Shown piece after piece: positions 18,882-27,859 of a DNA stretch of 49,262 nt. Source of the stretch: an uncultured Alphaproteobacteria bacterium (GTDB taxonomy: Bacteria; Pseudomonadota; Alphaproteobacteria; Thalassobaculales; Thalassobaculaceae). The DNA is taken from assembly GCA_902589475.1 (NCBI GenBank), contig CACITD010000015.1, positions 1 through 49,262 of the forward strand. The letters are read 5' to 3'. How positions within the stretch are numbered: the stretch's first letter is position 1; the number at the start of each line of letters is the position of its first letter. The notes beneath the pieces are model-generated. The model was not told where the DNA came from. It saw only the letters and a program-made list of their open reading frames with translations, and made no database searches. Both the position numbers and the translations under genes were made by a program.

Positions 18882-19694
18882 TCAAAATATCCAAAACCCT
18901 AACCCAAATAGGCTATCGCTTTTCCGCGTCGATTCACTCAGCCTTCCAGTTTTTAAAATCGAATAACTGTCTTTATACCACTCATTTCCTGGGTAATTGT
19001 GGCCTAGTATAGCTGCGGTCTTTGTTGCTTCATTATTCAGCCCTAAGGCTAAATAAGCTTCAGTCAGCCTATGAAGGGCTTCTGGGACTTGCGCCGTTGT
19101 ATCGAAACGCTCTACCACTATCTTGAATCGTTTAATCGCTGCCGAATAGTGCCCTCTTTCTAGATAAAACCGGCCTATTTCCATCTCTTTTCCAGCCAAA
19201 TGATTACGTGTTAAGTCGATTTTTAATTTAGCGTCTCGCGCGAACTTACTGTCTGGGAAACGCAGAACGACTTCAGAAAATGTATCTAGAGCTTGTTTTG
19301 TTACCTTTTGGTCTCTTCCAACGTCAACAATTCTCTCATAGTAACATAGACCCTTTAGATAATACGCATAGTCAATACTTTTGCTAGTTGGATTAAACCT
19401 TATGTATCTGTCAAGAGCATTGACAGCCTCATCATATTGATTTGTTTGATAAAGTGAGTAAGCAGACATCAACACTGCTTGGGTTGCCCAGGCCGAATAA
19501 GGATGCTGTCTTTCTACCTCATCAAAAAGTGGGACTGCTGCACGATAGTTCCGGGCTAAAACTTTATCCAGTGCGCTGTTATATATCTGTTCAGCGGGTT
19601 TCTCTATAAATTCCGCTTCCTTTTTTATCTCGGCGCATGATGCGAGTATCAAAAGTGCTACGACGACTAATTTTTTGTATAAGTTAAGATCCAT
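18882..19694 (-). CDS. bamD: Outer membrane assembly lipoprotein BamD
   Basis: TPR lipoprotein of the BAM complex that inserts beta-barrel proteins in the outer membrane. It has 270 residues. A lipoprotein signal ends in LILASC with Cys20 as the acylated residue. About five TPR units follow, with patterns such as YNSALDKVLARNYRAAVPLF and YSAWATQAVLMSAYSLYQ near residues 38-90. In relatives it follows lpxC directly; here four acyl-CoA genes lie between them. The 82 bp upstream are very A+T-rich and may hold its promoter (a TTGAAC with a TAATAA-like box), but no convincing site stands out. Confidence 0.96.
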   Translation of the reverse strand: MDLNLYKKLVVVALLILASCAEIKKEAEFIEKPAEQIYNSALDKVLARNYRAAVPLFDEVERQHPYSAWATQAVLMSAYSLYQTNQYDEAVNALDRYIRFNPTSKSIDYAYYLKGLCYYERIVDVGRDQKVTKQALDTFSEVVLRFPDSKFARDAKLKIDLTRNHLAGKEMEIGRFYLERGHYSAAIKRFKIVVERFDTTAQVPEALHRLTEAYLALGLNNEATKTAAILGHNYPGNEWYKDSYSILKTGRLSESTRKSDSLFGLGFWIF

Positions 19695-19776
19695 TTTTTT
19701 CTCTAAAGTTCTATCAGCGTAGACGAATAAACTCTTTTAATTTATTAATTAAATTGAAAATAATTGTTCAATAAAT

Positions 19777-20994
19777 TTAATGTATGGCATTGAAACCTCT
19801 TAGTTCCGCAATCGCGTCTTTACTCATTTTGAGCCAATCCGATAATACTTCTGTTGTATGCTGACCTAAATGTGGTTCCAAATTTAGCTCCCTCGTAGTC
19901 GATCCATGGTGTCTTATTGGACTTGTAGGTAAAACGATTTCGCCCATAATGGGGTGAGTAACATAACGGAGCATCCCACGTTCATGCATATGTTCATCTC
20001 GGGTCACTTCCTCCAAATTTCTAACAGGAGCAGCAGGTATTTTATTTTTTGCTAGTAATTTTACGGCTTCCTCTTTCGTTTTCGTTTTTGTCCAATTCTC
20101 GACAAGTTCATCCACTGCATCCTCATTTAAAGCTCGCAGTGCCTGGGTCGCAAATCTTTTGTCAACTATTAAGTCCTCGCGATTTAATAATCTTAAAAGA
20201 CTAAACCAGTGATCTTCTTTAACACATATAATAGCGATGTGACCGTCATTTGCTTCGTACACATTGTACGGCGCCGATCCTCTGGTCGGATGTTTATTGC
20301 CTCTTCTTAGCGGCTGTTTCCATTTATTTCTGTGCAAACTTGCTATATTCGAGGTGAGTACAGGATATATTGCTTCTTGCATAGCTACCTCAACTACACC
20401 CCCCACTCCCGTTACTTCTCTCTCATACAGCGCAGTTACTATCCCAGCATATAGATGGACACCACCCACAAAATCGCAAACCGCGGCTCCTGCTTTCATA
20501 GGGGGTCCATTTTCTAAGCCATTTATACTCATCATGCCACTGACAGCCTGGACAGTTAAATCCATTGCCAGGTTATCCCTCTTTGGCCCAGTAAGGCCGT
20601 ACCCGGAACCTGAGGCATAAATTAACCTTGGATTCTTTTCCAAAAATAAATCTATGCCCAAGTCCAACCGGTCCATGGCTCCAGGTGCAAAATTTTCCAA
20701 CAAAACGTCGGCCTCACCCGCTAATTCTAAGAGTAGTTCCTTTCCCTTACTTTCTTTTAGGTTAATTGTAATCCCTCGCTTATTTGTATTGAGCATCGCG
20801 AAGGATAGAGGCACCTCTCCACCCCCGCGCTCCCGAAGGACTTCACCAGATAACGGTTCGACCTTAACCACGTCAGCACCTGCATGAGCTAATAAAAATC
20901 CTGCGTAGGGTCCATTATAAATTTGCCCCAGGTCTAAAACTTTAATGCCTTCCAACGGACATTTTTTTGTGCTAGTTGCAGAGTTGGAAGTCAT
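19777..20994 (-). CDS. CaiB/BaiF-family (class III) CoA-transferase
   Basis: Moves CoA between carboxylic acids, activating one acid at the expense of an acyl-CoA. It has 405 residues, full length. Features are the N-terminal PLEGIKVLDLGQIYNGPYAG, the KVEPLSGE segment, NKRGITINLK, and the catalytic aspartate region AMDLTVQAVSG near residues 142-152. The start overlaps the stop of the acyl-CoA dehydrogenase gene as ATGA, so the two are coupled. With the crotonase and dehydrogenase it suggests a pathway that activates an organic acid by CoA transfer and then oxidises it. The acid cannot be named from sequence. Confidence 0.94.
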   Translation of the reverse strand: MTSNSATSTKKCPLEGIKVLDLGQIYNGPYAGFLLAHAGADVVKVEPLSGEVLRERGGGEVPLSFAMLNTNKRGITINLKESKGKELLLELAGEADVLLENFAPGAMDRLDLGIDLFLEKNPRLIYASGSGYGLTGPKRDNLAMDLTVQAVSGMMSINGLENGPPMKAGAAVCDFVGGVHLYAGIVTALYEREVTGVGGVVEVAMQEAIYPVLTSNIASLHRNKWKQPLRRGNKHPTRGSAPYNVYEANDGHIAIICVKEDHWFSLLRLLNREDLIVDKRFATQALRALNEDAVDELVENWTKTKTKEEAVKLLAKNKIPAAPVRNLEEVTRDEHMHERGMLRYVTHPIMGEIVLPTSPIRHHGSTTRELNLEPHLGQHTTEVLSDWLKMSKDAIAELRGFNAIH

Positions 20995-22157
20995 CTTAAT
21001 GATGCACCTATTATATCTCTTGCGATCACATGCTTTTGCACTTCGCTAGGCCCCTCGCCAATTCTTCGAATACGCATTTCTCGGAACCATCTCTCTAACG
21101 GCAGATCTTTCGCAACTCCCAATCCTCCATGAATTTGCATCGATCTATCAACCACCCGGAACCCATTTTCTGCGCAAACAAGTTTTGCTATAGCTGACTC
21201 AGTTCGAAAAGGTAGTCCTCTGTCGCATTTAGCGGCTGCATCAAGCACGAGAAGTCGGGCAGACCTCAGATCTATTTCATTTTCAACTAGCATCCACTGT
21301 ATACCCTGACGTGACGATAAAGTCGCCCCGAAGGTCTCTCGTATCTTTGAATACTCCACCGCCATCTCATGTGCTCGTATTGCAACGCCCAAGCACTCGG
21401 CCGCATAAGGCACCCTTTGTCGTGCAAGACGGTCATTTGCTATAGCGAATCCTCCACCTTCCTCACCTAAAATATTTTCATGGGGGACGCGAAGATTTTC
21501 AATATGTATCTCAGTAGCATATTTAGCTGAACGCAGCGTGTGAACGACCCTAGTGACGTTAAACCCTGGCCAGTCGGTTTCAACAATGAAAGCTGTAACT
21601 CCCGATCTACCCTCCCCTCCTGTTCGGGCAAAAACGAGACCATAATCTGCTCTATCTGCTCCACTTATCCATAATTTTGTTCCGTTTAGGACCCAATGAT
21701 CGTTTCCATCTCGTACCGCTTTTGTTTGAATCGCCCTAGCCGGATCGCTACCACCTGAGGGTTCTGATAATCCAAAAAAAACCTTCTTCTCTCCTTTCAA
21801 CATAGGATAAAGATATTTCTCCTTTTGGGCATCAGTAGCTTCAAAAAGTTGTGCCTGACGGGCTCCTCCAAATGCATTATAACACGGAACGTAGAGCCCT
21901 GCTCTGTGCTGGCTACACTCAATCGCTATAAGGGTACGTGTAACCATGCTTATATCTGGCCCGCCATATTCTGGCGGTGTATCTAATCCATAAAGACCCA
22001 TAGCTTTGGTTTTCTCAACCAGCTTGTCGTAGGTGTCGTGATCCACCTCATCAGCATCAGGATCTAAATCCTTTTCCAAAGGAATAATTTCCTGCTGAAC
22101 AAATTTTCTAACCATATCAACGATCATTGTTTGTTCTTCATTTAACGTAAAGTCCAA
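20991..22157 (-). CDS. Acyl-CoA dehydrogenase
   Basis: FAD enzyme forming the alpha,beta-double bond of an acyl-CoA and passing electrons to ETF. It has 388 residues, normal. N-terminal helical domain MDFTLNEEQTMIVDMVRKF, then the FAD and substrate signatures GLSEPSGGSDPARAIQTKA and WVLNGTKLWISGA (residues about 134-168), and a C-terminal IHGGLGVAKDLPLERWFREMR. The catalytic-base region reads RIGEGPSEVQ, with Glu at the place of the YEGT glutamate. It is read after the small GIY-YIG-like gene (82-bp gap) and coupled to the CoA-transferase. Chain-length or branched substrate preference is not clear. Confidence 0.95.
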   Translation of the reverse strand: MDFTLNEEQTMIVDMVRKFVQQEIIPLEKDLDPDADEVDHDTYDKLVEKTKAMGLYGLDTPPEYGGPDISMVTRTLIAIECSQHRAGLYVPCYNAFGGARQAQLFEATDAQKEKYLYPMLKGEKKVFFGLSEPSGGSDPARAIQTKAVRDGNDHWVLNGTKLWISGADRADYGLVFARTGGEGRSGVTAFIVETDWPGFNVTRVVHTLRSAKYATEIHIENLRVPHENILGEEGGGFAIANDRLARQRVPYAAECLGVAIRAHEMAVEYSKIRETFGATLSSRQGIQWMLVENEIDLRSARLLVLDAAAKCDRGLPFRTESAIAKLVCAENGFRVVDRSMQIHGGLGVAKDLPLERWFREMRIRRIGEGPSEVQKHVIARDIIGASLR

Positions 22158-22239
22158 ACCATCCTCCTTTATGTGCGCAGGTTAAAGCACTTACAGCTAA
22201 TTTCTAATTGCTTCAATTGAAGCCGTATCGACCTTGCAT

Positions 22240-22578
22240 TCAACCCACATTTAACCGGCCCATTGCTGTAACATTCAAATTCTTATTTGCTAATGGCAAT
22301 CGTTTGAAATCATGTAAAAAAATTTGCAGTAGTTCCGCATGTCTTGTTTTATATGCCATTGTGACTTCCAAGCGGAAAAAACTGGTAGCAATATCATCAA
22401 GTTCCAGCCATTTTTGCAACTCACCTCGAAGACCAAAACGTGATCTTGCGCCAGCAACACCAATATAGATTATCTCTTTGCCCGCATTTGCTAATTGATA
22501 AACTCCCAAGTGGGCAGTTACTCTCTCAATGGTCTGTTTGGAAAATTCAATCCATGGTTTGTCTAATCTAATCGACAC
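22240..22578 (-). CDS. Small protein with GIY-YIG-like nuclease fold
   Basis: A 112-residue protein starting with GTG behind GGAGAA, 11 bp after the crotonase stop. Residues 25-27 (GVY) and 38-40 (YIG) are spaced as in GIY-YIG nucleases. Arginines at 45, 47 and 51, Glu82 and a late Asn (98 or 100) could fill the rest of the catalytic set. It is short, as if only the core domain were present, and shows no DNA-binding extension. I recall related small proteins being seen near acyl-CoA catabolic genes, but no function is established to my knowledge. The ribosome site, coupling and motif spacing make it a real gene; nuclease activity is only possible. Confidence 0.72.
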   Translation of the reverse strand: MSIRLDKPWIEFSKQTIERVTAHLGVYQLANAGKEIIYIGVAGARSRFGLRGELQKWLELDDIATSFFRLEVTMAYKTRHAELLQIFLHDFKRLPLANKNLNVTAMGRLNVG

Positions 22579-22589
22579 TAAGTGTTCTC

Positions 22590-23351
22590 CTAATGGCCAA
22601 GAAATTTTGGGTTTCGTTTTTCTAACCTTGCTGCGATTCCTTCCTTTGCATCCTGGCTACCTCGTGCTGCAGTCACCAACTCATCAACATCGTCGTGAGC
22701 AATACCATCTCTAAAAGCAAGCTCTCGAATAATCAGTGCTTTCATAGCTTTAAGCGACAGCGGGGCGTTTATCGCAAGTCGCTGAATAATCTTGCTAGCC
22801 TCCTGCTCCAAGTGTGCGTCGGGAGCAACACGGCTAATTATTCCCTTGTCCAGCATCCAGGAAGATGGCATTGGATCGCCGAGTAACAATATTTCCCTTG
22901 TATTAACAGGCCCTGCAACTTCCAATAACTTTTTTGTCAAAAACCAACTTGGCGCAAGCCCAATTTGAGCCAAAGACATACCAAATTTCGCTGTCTCGGC
23001 AGCTACCACAAACTCTGAATGTAATGCCATTTCACATCCCCCAGCGATAGCCGCGCCCTGCACTATTGATACAATTGGCAGCGGATTCACTTCCATTGCA
23101 TGAAACACTTTTTCAACGGGACTAACAGATCCAGTTGACGGCTGCCGCTGTCGCTCTGCCAAATCTATTCCCGCACAAAACGAAGGTCCGTTGGCTCTTA
23201 GTACGATTGCTCTAGCGTCGACCGATACCTTTTCTGAAAAAATTTCATAGAGATTGTCCAGCATTTCCTGATCAAGTGCATTTCTTTTTTCCGGCCTGTT
23301 TAATATGATTGTTTTTATCGGTCCGTCGTTTTTTACTTCGACTTTTGACAT
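22590..23351 (-). CDS. Enoyl-CoA hydratase/isomerase family (crotonase) protein
   Basis: Crotonase-fold enzyme of 253 residues acting on an acyl-CoA. It has the oxyanion-hole segment SFCAGIDLAE (57-66) and the GGCEMAL helix with Glu107, equal to Glu144 of rat crotonase. At the place of the second catalytic glutamate (Glu164) there is Leu127, since the usual PE..LG.P is replaced by SLAQIGLAP. That makes plain hydration of a double bond doubtful and favours an isomerase, decarboxylase or hydrolase-like reaction. It is the first gene of the four-gene acyl-CoA group, 220 bp after lpxC with no clear terminator between. Confidence 0.9.
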   Translation of the reverse strand: MSKVEVKNDGPIKTIILNRPEKRNALDQEMLDNLYEIFSEKVSVDARAIVLRANGPSFCAGIDLAERQRQPSTGSVSPVEKVFHAMEVNPLPIVSIVQGAAIAGGCEMALHSEFVVAAETAKFGMSLAQIGLAPSWFLTKKLLEVAGPVNTREILLLGDPMPSSWMLDKGIISRVAPDAHLEQEASKIIQRLAINAPLSLKAMKALIIRELAFRDGIAHDDVDELVTAARGSQDAKEGIAARLEKRNPKFLGH

Positions 23352-23571
23352 GGATGAATTACCTCTCTATTCGATCAAAAAAGTCTTTTCCTCTACCATT
23401 AAGGTAAATGAAGTAACTGAGCAGTAGCAATAAACTTTTGAGAAATAACTTCAATTTATTTACATTAACGAAGTTTTAAAAAGGTAAGGTGATAGCAAAC
23501 GTTTCTTTGTTAGTAATATCGAACAATCATGAAAAACCCATTGTCAGGACTATATAGATTGTAAGATATAA

Positions 23572-24513
23572 CTACGCTATTGCCATTTTGGGTTGGTCTT
23601 CAAAAAACACCTGATCAGCTTCTTGAGAAGCCCATTTCCATGAACTTTTTTCAGAAAATAATTTCCGCAGAAGTTTATTATTGAAGTAATGACCCGTTTT
23701 ATAAGCCTTGACAGAACCAATAATTGGCCCGCCACACAAATATAAGTCGCCGACACAATCTAATATTTTATGCCGGACAAATTCGTCTTTGAACCGAAGG
23801 CCATCATCGTTCAACACTTTAGATCCATCAACAACAACAACATTTTTTAGAGAGCCTCCAAGCCCAAGACCAGCTAATCTCATACGATCTACGTCCTCAA
23901 GGAAGCCAAACGTTCTTGCTCTACTTATCTCGTGATTAAATGCTCCGTTTACCAACGAGATATTAAAAGAAGTATCTTTAATTGCCTCCGAGTCGAAATC
24001 TATTTCGAAATCGATATTGAAATTTTTTGCTGGCGATAACTCTATACACGCATCTTTTTCTAGTATCTTAATGGGTTTCAGGATTTTTATATATTTCCTG
24101 ATAGCTTTCTGCTGGTAAACGCCAACTTTTTCGAACATATCAACGAAAGGCCTTGCACTTCCGTCCATAATTGGCACTTCAGGGCAATTAATCTCGACCA
24201 ACGCGTTGTCGATACCACAACCAGAAAATGCTGCCATCAAATGCTCTATCGTTGATACACTAATACCACTTTCATTAGATACCGTGGTACATAATGCAGT
24301 GTCAGAAACGTTATCCCATCTTGCCCTGACCAGGTTCTCTGAGGCTTTTACATCAGTCCTTTTAAAGACTATTCCGTGGTTTGATAAGGCTGGTTTTATT
24401 AACAGTTTGCCGGGAAAAGCCTTATGAAGCGTCACACCCTCGAAGCGAGCCTCGCCGGCTAGAGTATGTTGCTGCTTATTAGCAATTCCAAAACTGTTTG
24501 AATCACGCCTCAT
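23572..24513 (-). CDS. lpxC: UDP-3-O-acyl-N-acetylglucosamine deacetylase
   Basis: Zinc enzyme for the first committed step of lipid A synthesis, in the cytoplasm. It has 313 residues, normal. Visible features are the N-terminal QHTLAGEARFEGVTLH, the zinc motif STIEHLMAAFSGCGIDNA, the second zinc site VRHKILDCVGDLYLCG with His and Asp, and a C-terminal KTGHYFNN with the catalytic histidine. It follows ftsZ on the same strand after 162 bp, as in other alphaproteobacteria. In those, bamD normally comes next; here it is displaced. Confidence 0.97.
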   Translation of the reverse strand: MRRDSNSFGIANKQQHTLAGEARFEGVTLHKAFPGKLLIKPALSNHGIVFKRTDVKASENLVRARWDNVSDTALCTTVSNESGISVSTIEHLMAAFSGCGIDNALVEINCPEVPIMDGSARPFVDMFEKVGVYQQKAIRKYIKILKPIKILEKDACIELSPAKNFNIDFEIDFDSEAIKDTSFNISLVNGAFNHEISRARTFGFLEDVDRMRLAGLGLGGSLKNVVVVDGSKVLNDDGLRFKDEFVRHKILDCVGDLYLCGGPIIGSVKAYKTGHYFNNKLLRKLFSEKSSWKWASQEADQVFFEDQPKMAIA

Positions 24514-24611
24514 TTAAAACTACCCTGAAATATTGCACAGATAAAACAAAATTGTGACCAAGAAGCCCTGGTTTCTTTTAGCAACGAATACAAAGCTTCT
24601 CAAATCACCTT

Positions 24612-24648
24612 TTATTACCATTTGTTACACAGTAACTAGTTGTAATAA
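24612..24648 (-). repeat. Nested inverted repeat between ftsZ and lpxC
   Basis: An outer pair TTATTAC/GTAATAA (24612-24618, 24642-24648) surrounds an inner GTTAC-ACA-GTAAC (24624-24636). No T-run follows on the ftsZ strand. It may be an RNA-processing or partial termination site separating ftsZ from lpxC; this is inference. Confidence 0.4.
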
Positions 24649-24675
24649 CTTATATTTTAATCTCGCTTAACTATC

Positions 24676-26382
24676 TCACCTTCTCAAGAAAGCTGGAATA
24701 TCCAAAGCAGAATCGTCGATTGATTTTTTAGAGGGTTCTGCCGCTTCACTTATCCTTTCGAACGCACTTTTCTTCGCAGTGGTATCATCAGATAATCCAT
24801 TATTCTGATTTTGAGTGAGGTGGTCTTGCTCACGATATCCTTCACTGGATTTGTTACTCAATTCCTTTCCACGCTTCCCAATGCCTGTCACCCTCTGAAA
24901 TAGGTTCAAGCTTTTTTTACTTGCTATTTCACCTCCGGTGTTAAGGAGCGCTGCAGCGTTAAATGGGTCCGGTTCAATTGATAACTGTTCCTTTTTTCTA
25001 TCCGCTATTTCGGGCGCTTGCGGAACAAATGCCTTGGAGGGAACCTTTTCTGTAGTTTTTGGGGCTTCTTGATCACGTGCGTTTAGTATTCTATCCACAT
25101 CTAGTGAGGGTTGCGCCTCTACATCTGTTGTTTTGACCTCTTTACTAATCGATAGTTCATTTTTAACGCTGGCAGTTTCTAAACTCTGACCAGTCGTTGC
25201 TGCACTATTAAATTCGATAGCTTCATTAAAAGTTCCTGTACGTTGTAACGACACTGGTTCCTGGAAATTTTTTGTTTCTTGGTCCGGCACCAATTTTTGT
25301 TGTTCCGCGTCAAGCTTCTCAGCTTCTGTCTCATCTGCCTCCGATGTCACAGCTAAAGGATCTTTTTGGCTAGAAACTAAAGTCATTTGTGGCTTTGTTC
25401 TTGCATTACTGTTTTCGGCTGCGATACCTGTGGCAACCACCGAAACCCGCATTAAGCCGTCGAGTTTTTCGTCGAATGTAGAACCAAAAATGATATTAGC
25501 ATCCACATCGACCTCCTCTCTGATACGATTGGCAGCTTCATCAACCTCGAATAGTGTCATATCCATGCCTCCCGTAATGTTAATCAAAACACCTCGAGCC
25601 CCCTTCATTGATATATCATCGAGAAGTGGATTTTTAATGGCAGACTCCGCGGCATCTATAGCCCTTTTTTCGCCGCTTGCTTCTCCAGTTCCCATCATGG
25701 CTTTGCCCATCTCACTCATGACAGTTCTTATATCTGCAAAGTCCAAATTAATTAGGCCTGGCATAACCATAAGATCCGTGACTCCCCTTACTCCCTGATG
25801 AAGCACGTTATCTGCCATATGAAACGCATCCGCAAACGTTGTCTTTTCATTGGCTATTCTGAAGAGGTTTTGATTAGGAATTATTATAAGTGTATCAACA
25901 TATTTCGTTAATTCTTCGATACCTTGATCTGCTAGACGCATTCTATGGGCGCCTTCAAAATGAAAAGGTTTGGTAACAACCCCCACCGTAAGTATACCTC
26001 GCTCACGAGCAGCTTGGGCAATTACAGGAGCGGCCCCCGTGCCCGTGCCGCCGCCCATTCCAGCGGTAATAAAAACCATATTACTGTCTTCAAGTTCTGC
26101 TAGCAGCTCTTCTATCGCTTCCTCTGCAGCGGCTTTTCCAACATCTGGCCGCGACCCGGCACCGAGGCCCTGAGTCACAGTGTTACCAAGTTGCAAACGG
26201 CGGCCAGCAAGCGATTGTCCTAATGCTTGACTATCCGTATTTGTAGCTATGAATTCCACACCTTCAAGGTTTGACTGAATCATGTTATTGACAGCATTAC
26301 CGCCAGCTCCACCTACTCCCACAACTGTAATCCTTGGTTTCATCTCAATCTCATCGTGTGGTGTTGAAAAGTTTATAGTCAT
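24676..26382 (-). CDS. ftsZ: Cell division protein FtsZ
   Basis: Tubulin-like GTPase that forms the division ring. It has 568 residues. The core has [12 protein letters not shown] (24-35), the GTP signature GGGTGTG (110-116) and the T7 catalytic loop NLDFAD (212-217). The linker from about 330 to 555 is long, rich in Asp, Glu, Lys and Gln, and probably unstructured, as in many alphaproteobacterial FtsZ proteins. The last residues [10 protein letters not shown] form the conserved tip that binds FtsA and other partners. The ATG follows directly on the stop of a small ORF, with GGAGG as ribosome site inside that ORF's end. Confidence 0.98.
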   Translation of the reverse strand: MTINFSTPHDEIEMKPRITVVGVGGAGGNAVNNMIQSNLEGVEFIATNTDSQALGQSLAGRRLQLGNTVTQGLGAGSRPDVGKAAAEEAIEELLAELEDSNMVFITAGMGGGTGTGAAPVIAQAARERGILTVGVVTKPFHFEGAHRMRLADQGIEELTKYVDTLIIIPNQNLFRIANEKTTFADAFHMADNVLHQGVRGVTDLMVMPGLINLDFADIRTVMSEMGKAMMGTGEASGEKRAIDAAESAIKNPLLDDISMKGARGVLINITGGMDMTLFEVDEAANRIREEVDVDANIIFGSTFDEKLDGLMRVSVVATGIAAENSNARTKPQMTLVSSQKDPLAVTSEADETEAEKLDAEQQKLVPDQETKNFQEPVSLQRTGTFNEAIEFNSAATTGQSLETASVKNELSISKEVKTTDVEAQPSLDVDRILNARDQEAPKTTEKVPSKAFVPQAPEIADRKKEQLSIEPDPFNAAALLNTGGEIASKKSLNLFQRVTGIGKRGKELSNKSSEGYREQDHLTQNQNNGLSDDTTAKKSAFERISEAAEPSKKSIDDSALDIPAFLRR

Positions 26383-26553
26383 TTAAGCCTCCAAAGTTTT
26401 TTGCGTTGTTAAAATTTTATTTTCTTTCTGAGGTAATGATTCAAGGTCTAGATTATTGATGGTATTAACCGCATTCGATCTCGGCATGGAACATTGACAT
26501 CGGCACGCACCGTTAAATGCGACCGAAATATTTAAGGTTTGCTGGTTTGCCAT
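26383..26553 (-). CDS. Small ORF filling the ftsA-ftsZ gap
   Basis: A 56-codon frame whose ATG lies two bases after the ftsA stop and whose TAA directly abuts the ftsZ ATG, so it covers the whole gap. The peptide is polar, with a Cys cluster CRCQC and a Gln/Asn/Lys-rich end. I recognise no family. A GGGAG-like site lies in the ftsA end. The exact fit at both ends suggests either a real small protein or a coupling frame that carries ribosomes from ftsA into ftsZ. A chance open frame in an A+T-rich spacer is the main alternative. Confidence 0.4.
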   Translation of the reverse strand: MANQQTLNISVAFNGACRCQCSMPRSNAVNTINNLDLESLPQKENKILTTQKTLEA

Positions 26554-26555
26554 AA

Positions 26556-27839
26556 CTAAAAATTCTCCCTTATCCATGAGCTAACCCTACCTAACATCCC
26601 AGTAGGTTCATTCTGACCAGATCCAATAGTTTTAGATCGATCGAATCCCGTATCAATTGCATAGGACAAAAGTCCTACACAGGTAGAAAAAGCTGGTCCT
26701 GAAACACTGTCTGCTAAGCCATTAACACGAAGAGGCTTACCTACCCGTACTTGTTTTTTAAACTTCTCTTGGACAATCTCTCGCATACCAGGCAACTGAC
26801 TAGCACCACCCGTCAAAACAATCCTATGCCCAGCTATTCCTTCAAAACCAGAATTGGAAATACTTTCTCTTACAAGTGCCAAAGTTTCCTCTACTCTCGG
26901 CTGAATAATTTGGATAACTTTTGACTTTGCAACCAGATTAGGCGGAGAAATATTTTCTTCGCCGATTTGCGGAATTTCAATGGTTTCCCGATCTTCAATA
27001 GGTGATAGGAATGCGTTACCATGCAACGTTTTGATACGTTCTGCATTGACAACTGATGTTGACAACCCTCTGGCAATATCATTTGTTATGTGTTTTCCGC
27101 CAAGCGGAATGCAATCCGTAAACACGACGTTACCATCAAAAAATATTGCTATTGTCGTTGTTCCTCCCCCCATATCAACCACCGTTGCTCCGAGATCCAT
27201 TTCGTCTTCAACTAAACAAGCTAAACCAGAGGCATATGGCGACACCACGAAACTCTCTGCTCTTAAATGGCACCGTTCGACAACCACCGTTGAATTTCTG
27301 ATAGGGCCTGAAAGAGCGGTGACCATGTGCATTGTTGCGGACAGATTTTGACCTGACATGCCCCGCGGATCCTTAATGCCACGGTGCCCATCTATGCAAA
27401 AGTCTATTGGAAATAGATGTATTAACTCTGAACCATCATCTATATGTGCCATTTTCCCTTGCCCTAGAATACTGTTTAAGTCTGCATCAACGATGCGGTG
27501 GCCATTGATTGATACTTCCGCACCAAGTGAATGGGAGGTGGGAGCACCACCAGAAAGGTTTACACAAACATTGCCTATCGTTTCTTTTGCCATTGTCTCT
27601 GCTGCTTGCACTGCACGCCTTATAGAAATCTCACTCGCTTCCATGTCTACTATAGCGCCGCCTCTAACACCTTCGCTGGCTTTGTGTCCAATGCCCAAAA
27701 CACTAAATTTAGGAAGATCATGATTTCCTATCTGGTCCTTAACTTTTTCTACTCGAGCAATTAAGCAACACGTCTTGGTAGAACCAATGTCTAACGCGGC
27801 TAACAGATCGCCCTTTTGTTTAATTATTTTATTTCTCAC
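26556..27839 (-). CDS. ftsA: Cell division protein FtsA
   Basis: Actin-like membrane tether of the Z-ring and recruiter of later division proteins. It has 427 residues. Phosphate-1 motif ALDIGSTKTCCLIA (15-28), the SHDS/1C region in GAEVSINGHRIVD, phosphate-2 VVDMGGGTTTIAIF and adenosine motif GIAGHRIVLTGGASQLPGM. The C-terminus MLGRVSSWIRENF is the amphipathic membrane-binding helix. It starts 20 bp after ftsQ, the largest gap between mraZ and ftsA, and its stop is two bases before the small ORF that leads to ftsZ. Confidence 0.97.
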   Translation of the reverse strand: MRNKIIKQKGDLLAALDIGSTKTCCLIARVEKVKDQIGNHDLPKFSVLGIGHKASEGVRGGAIVDMEASEISIRRAVQAAETMAKETIGNVCVNLSGGAPTSHSLGAEVSINGHRIVDADLNSILGQGKMAHIDDGSELIHLFPIDFCIDGHRGIKDPRGMSGQNLSATMHMVTALSGPIRNSTVVVERCHLRAESFVVSPYASGLACLVEDEMDLGATVVDMGGGTTTIAIFFDGNVVFTDCIPLGGKHITNDIARGLSTSVVNAERIKTLHGNAFLSPIEDRETIEIPQIGEENISPPNLVAKSKVIQIIQPRVEETLALVRESISNSGFEGIAGHRIVLTGGASQLPGMREIVQEKFKKQVRVGKPLRVNGLADSVSGPAFSTCVGLLSYAIDTGFDRSKTIGSGQNEPTGMLGRVSSWIRENF

Positions 27840-27859
27840 TTATTTGCGCCCTATGCATG

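Noticed and set aside
23446-23482. AACTTC/GAAGTT repeat in the lpxC-crotonase gap as a terminator
   Set aside because: Six A+T-rich pairs with a loop of more than 15 bases is too weak; nothing else was seen in 23352-23571.
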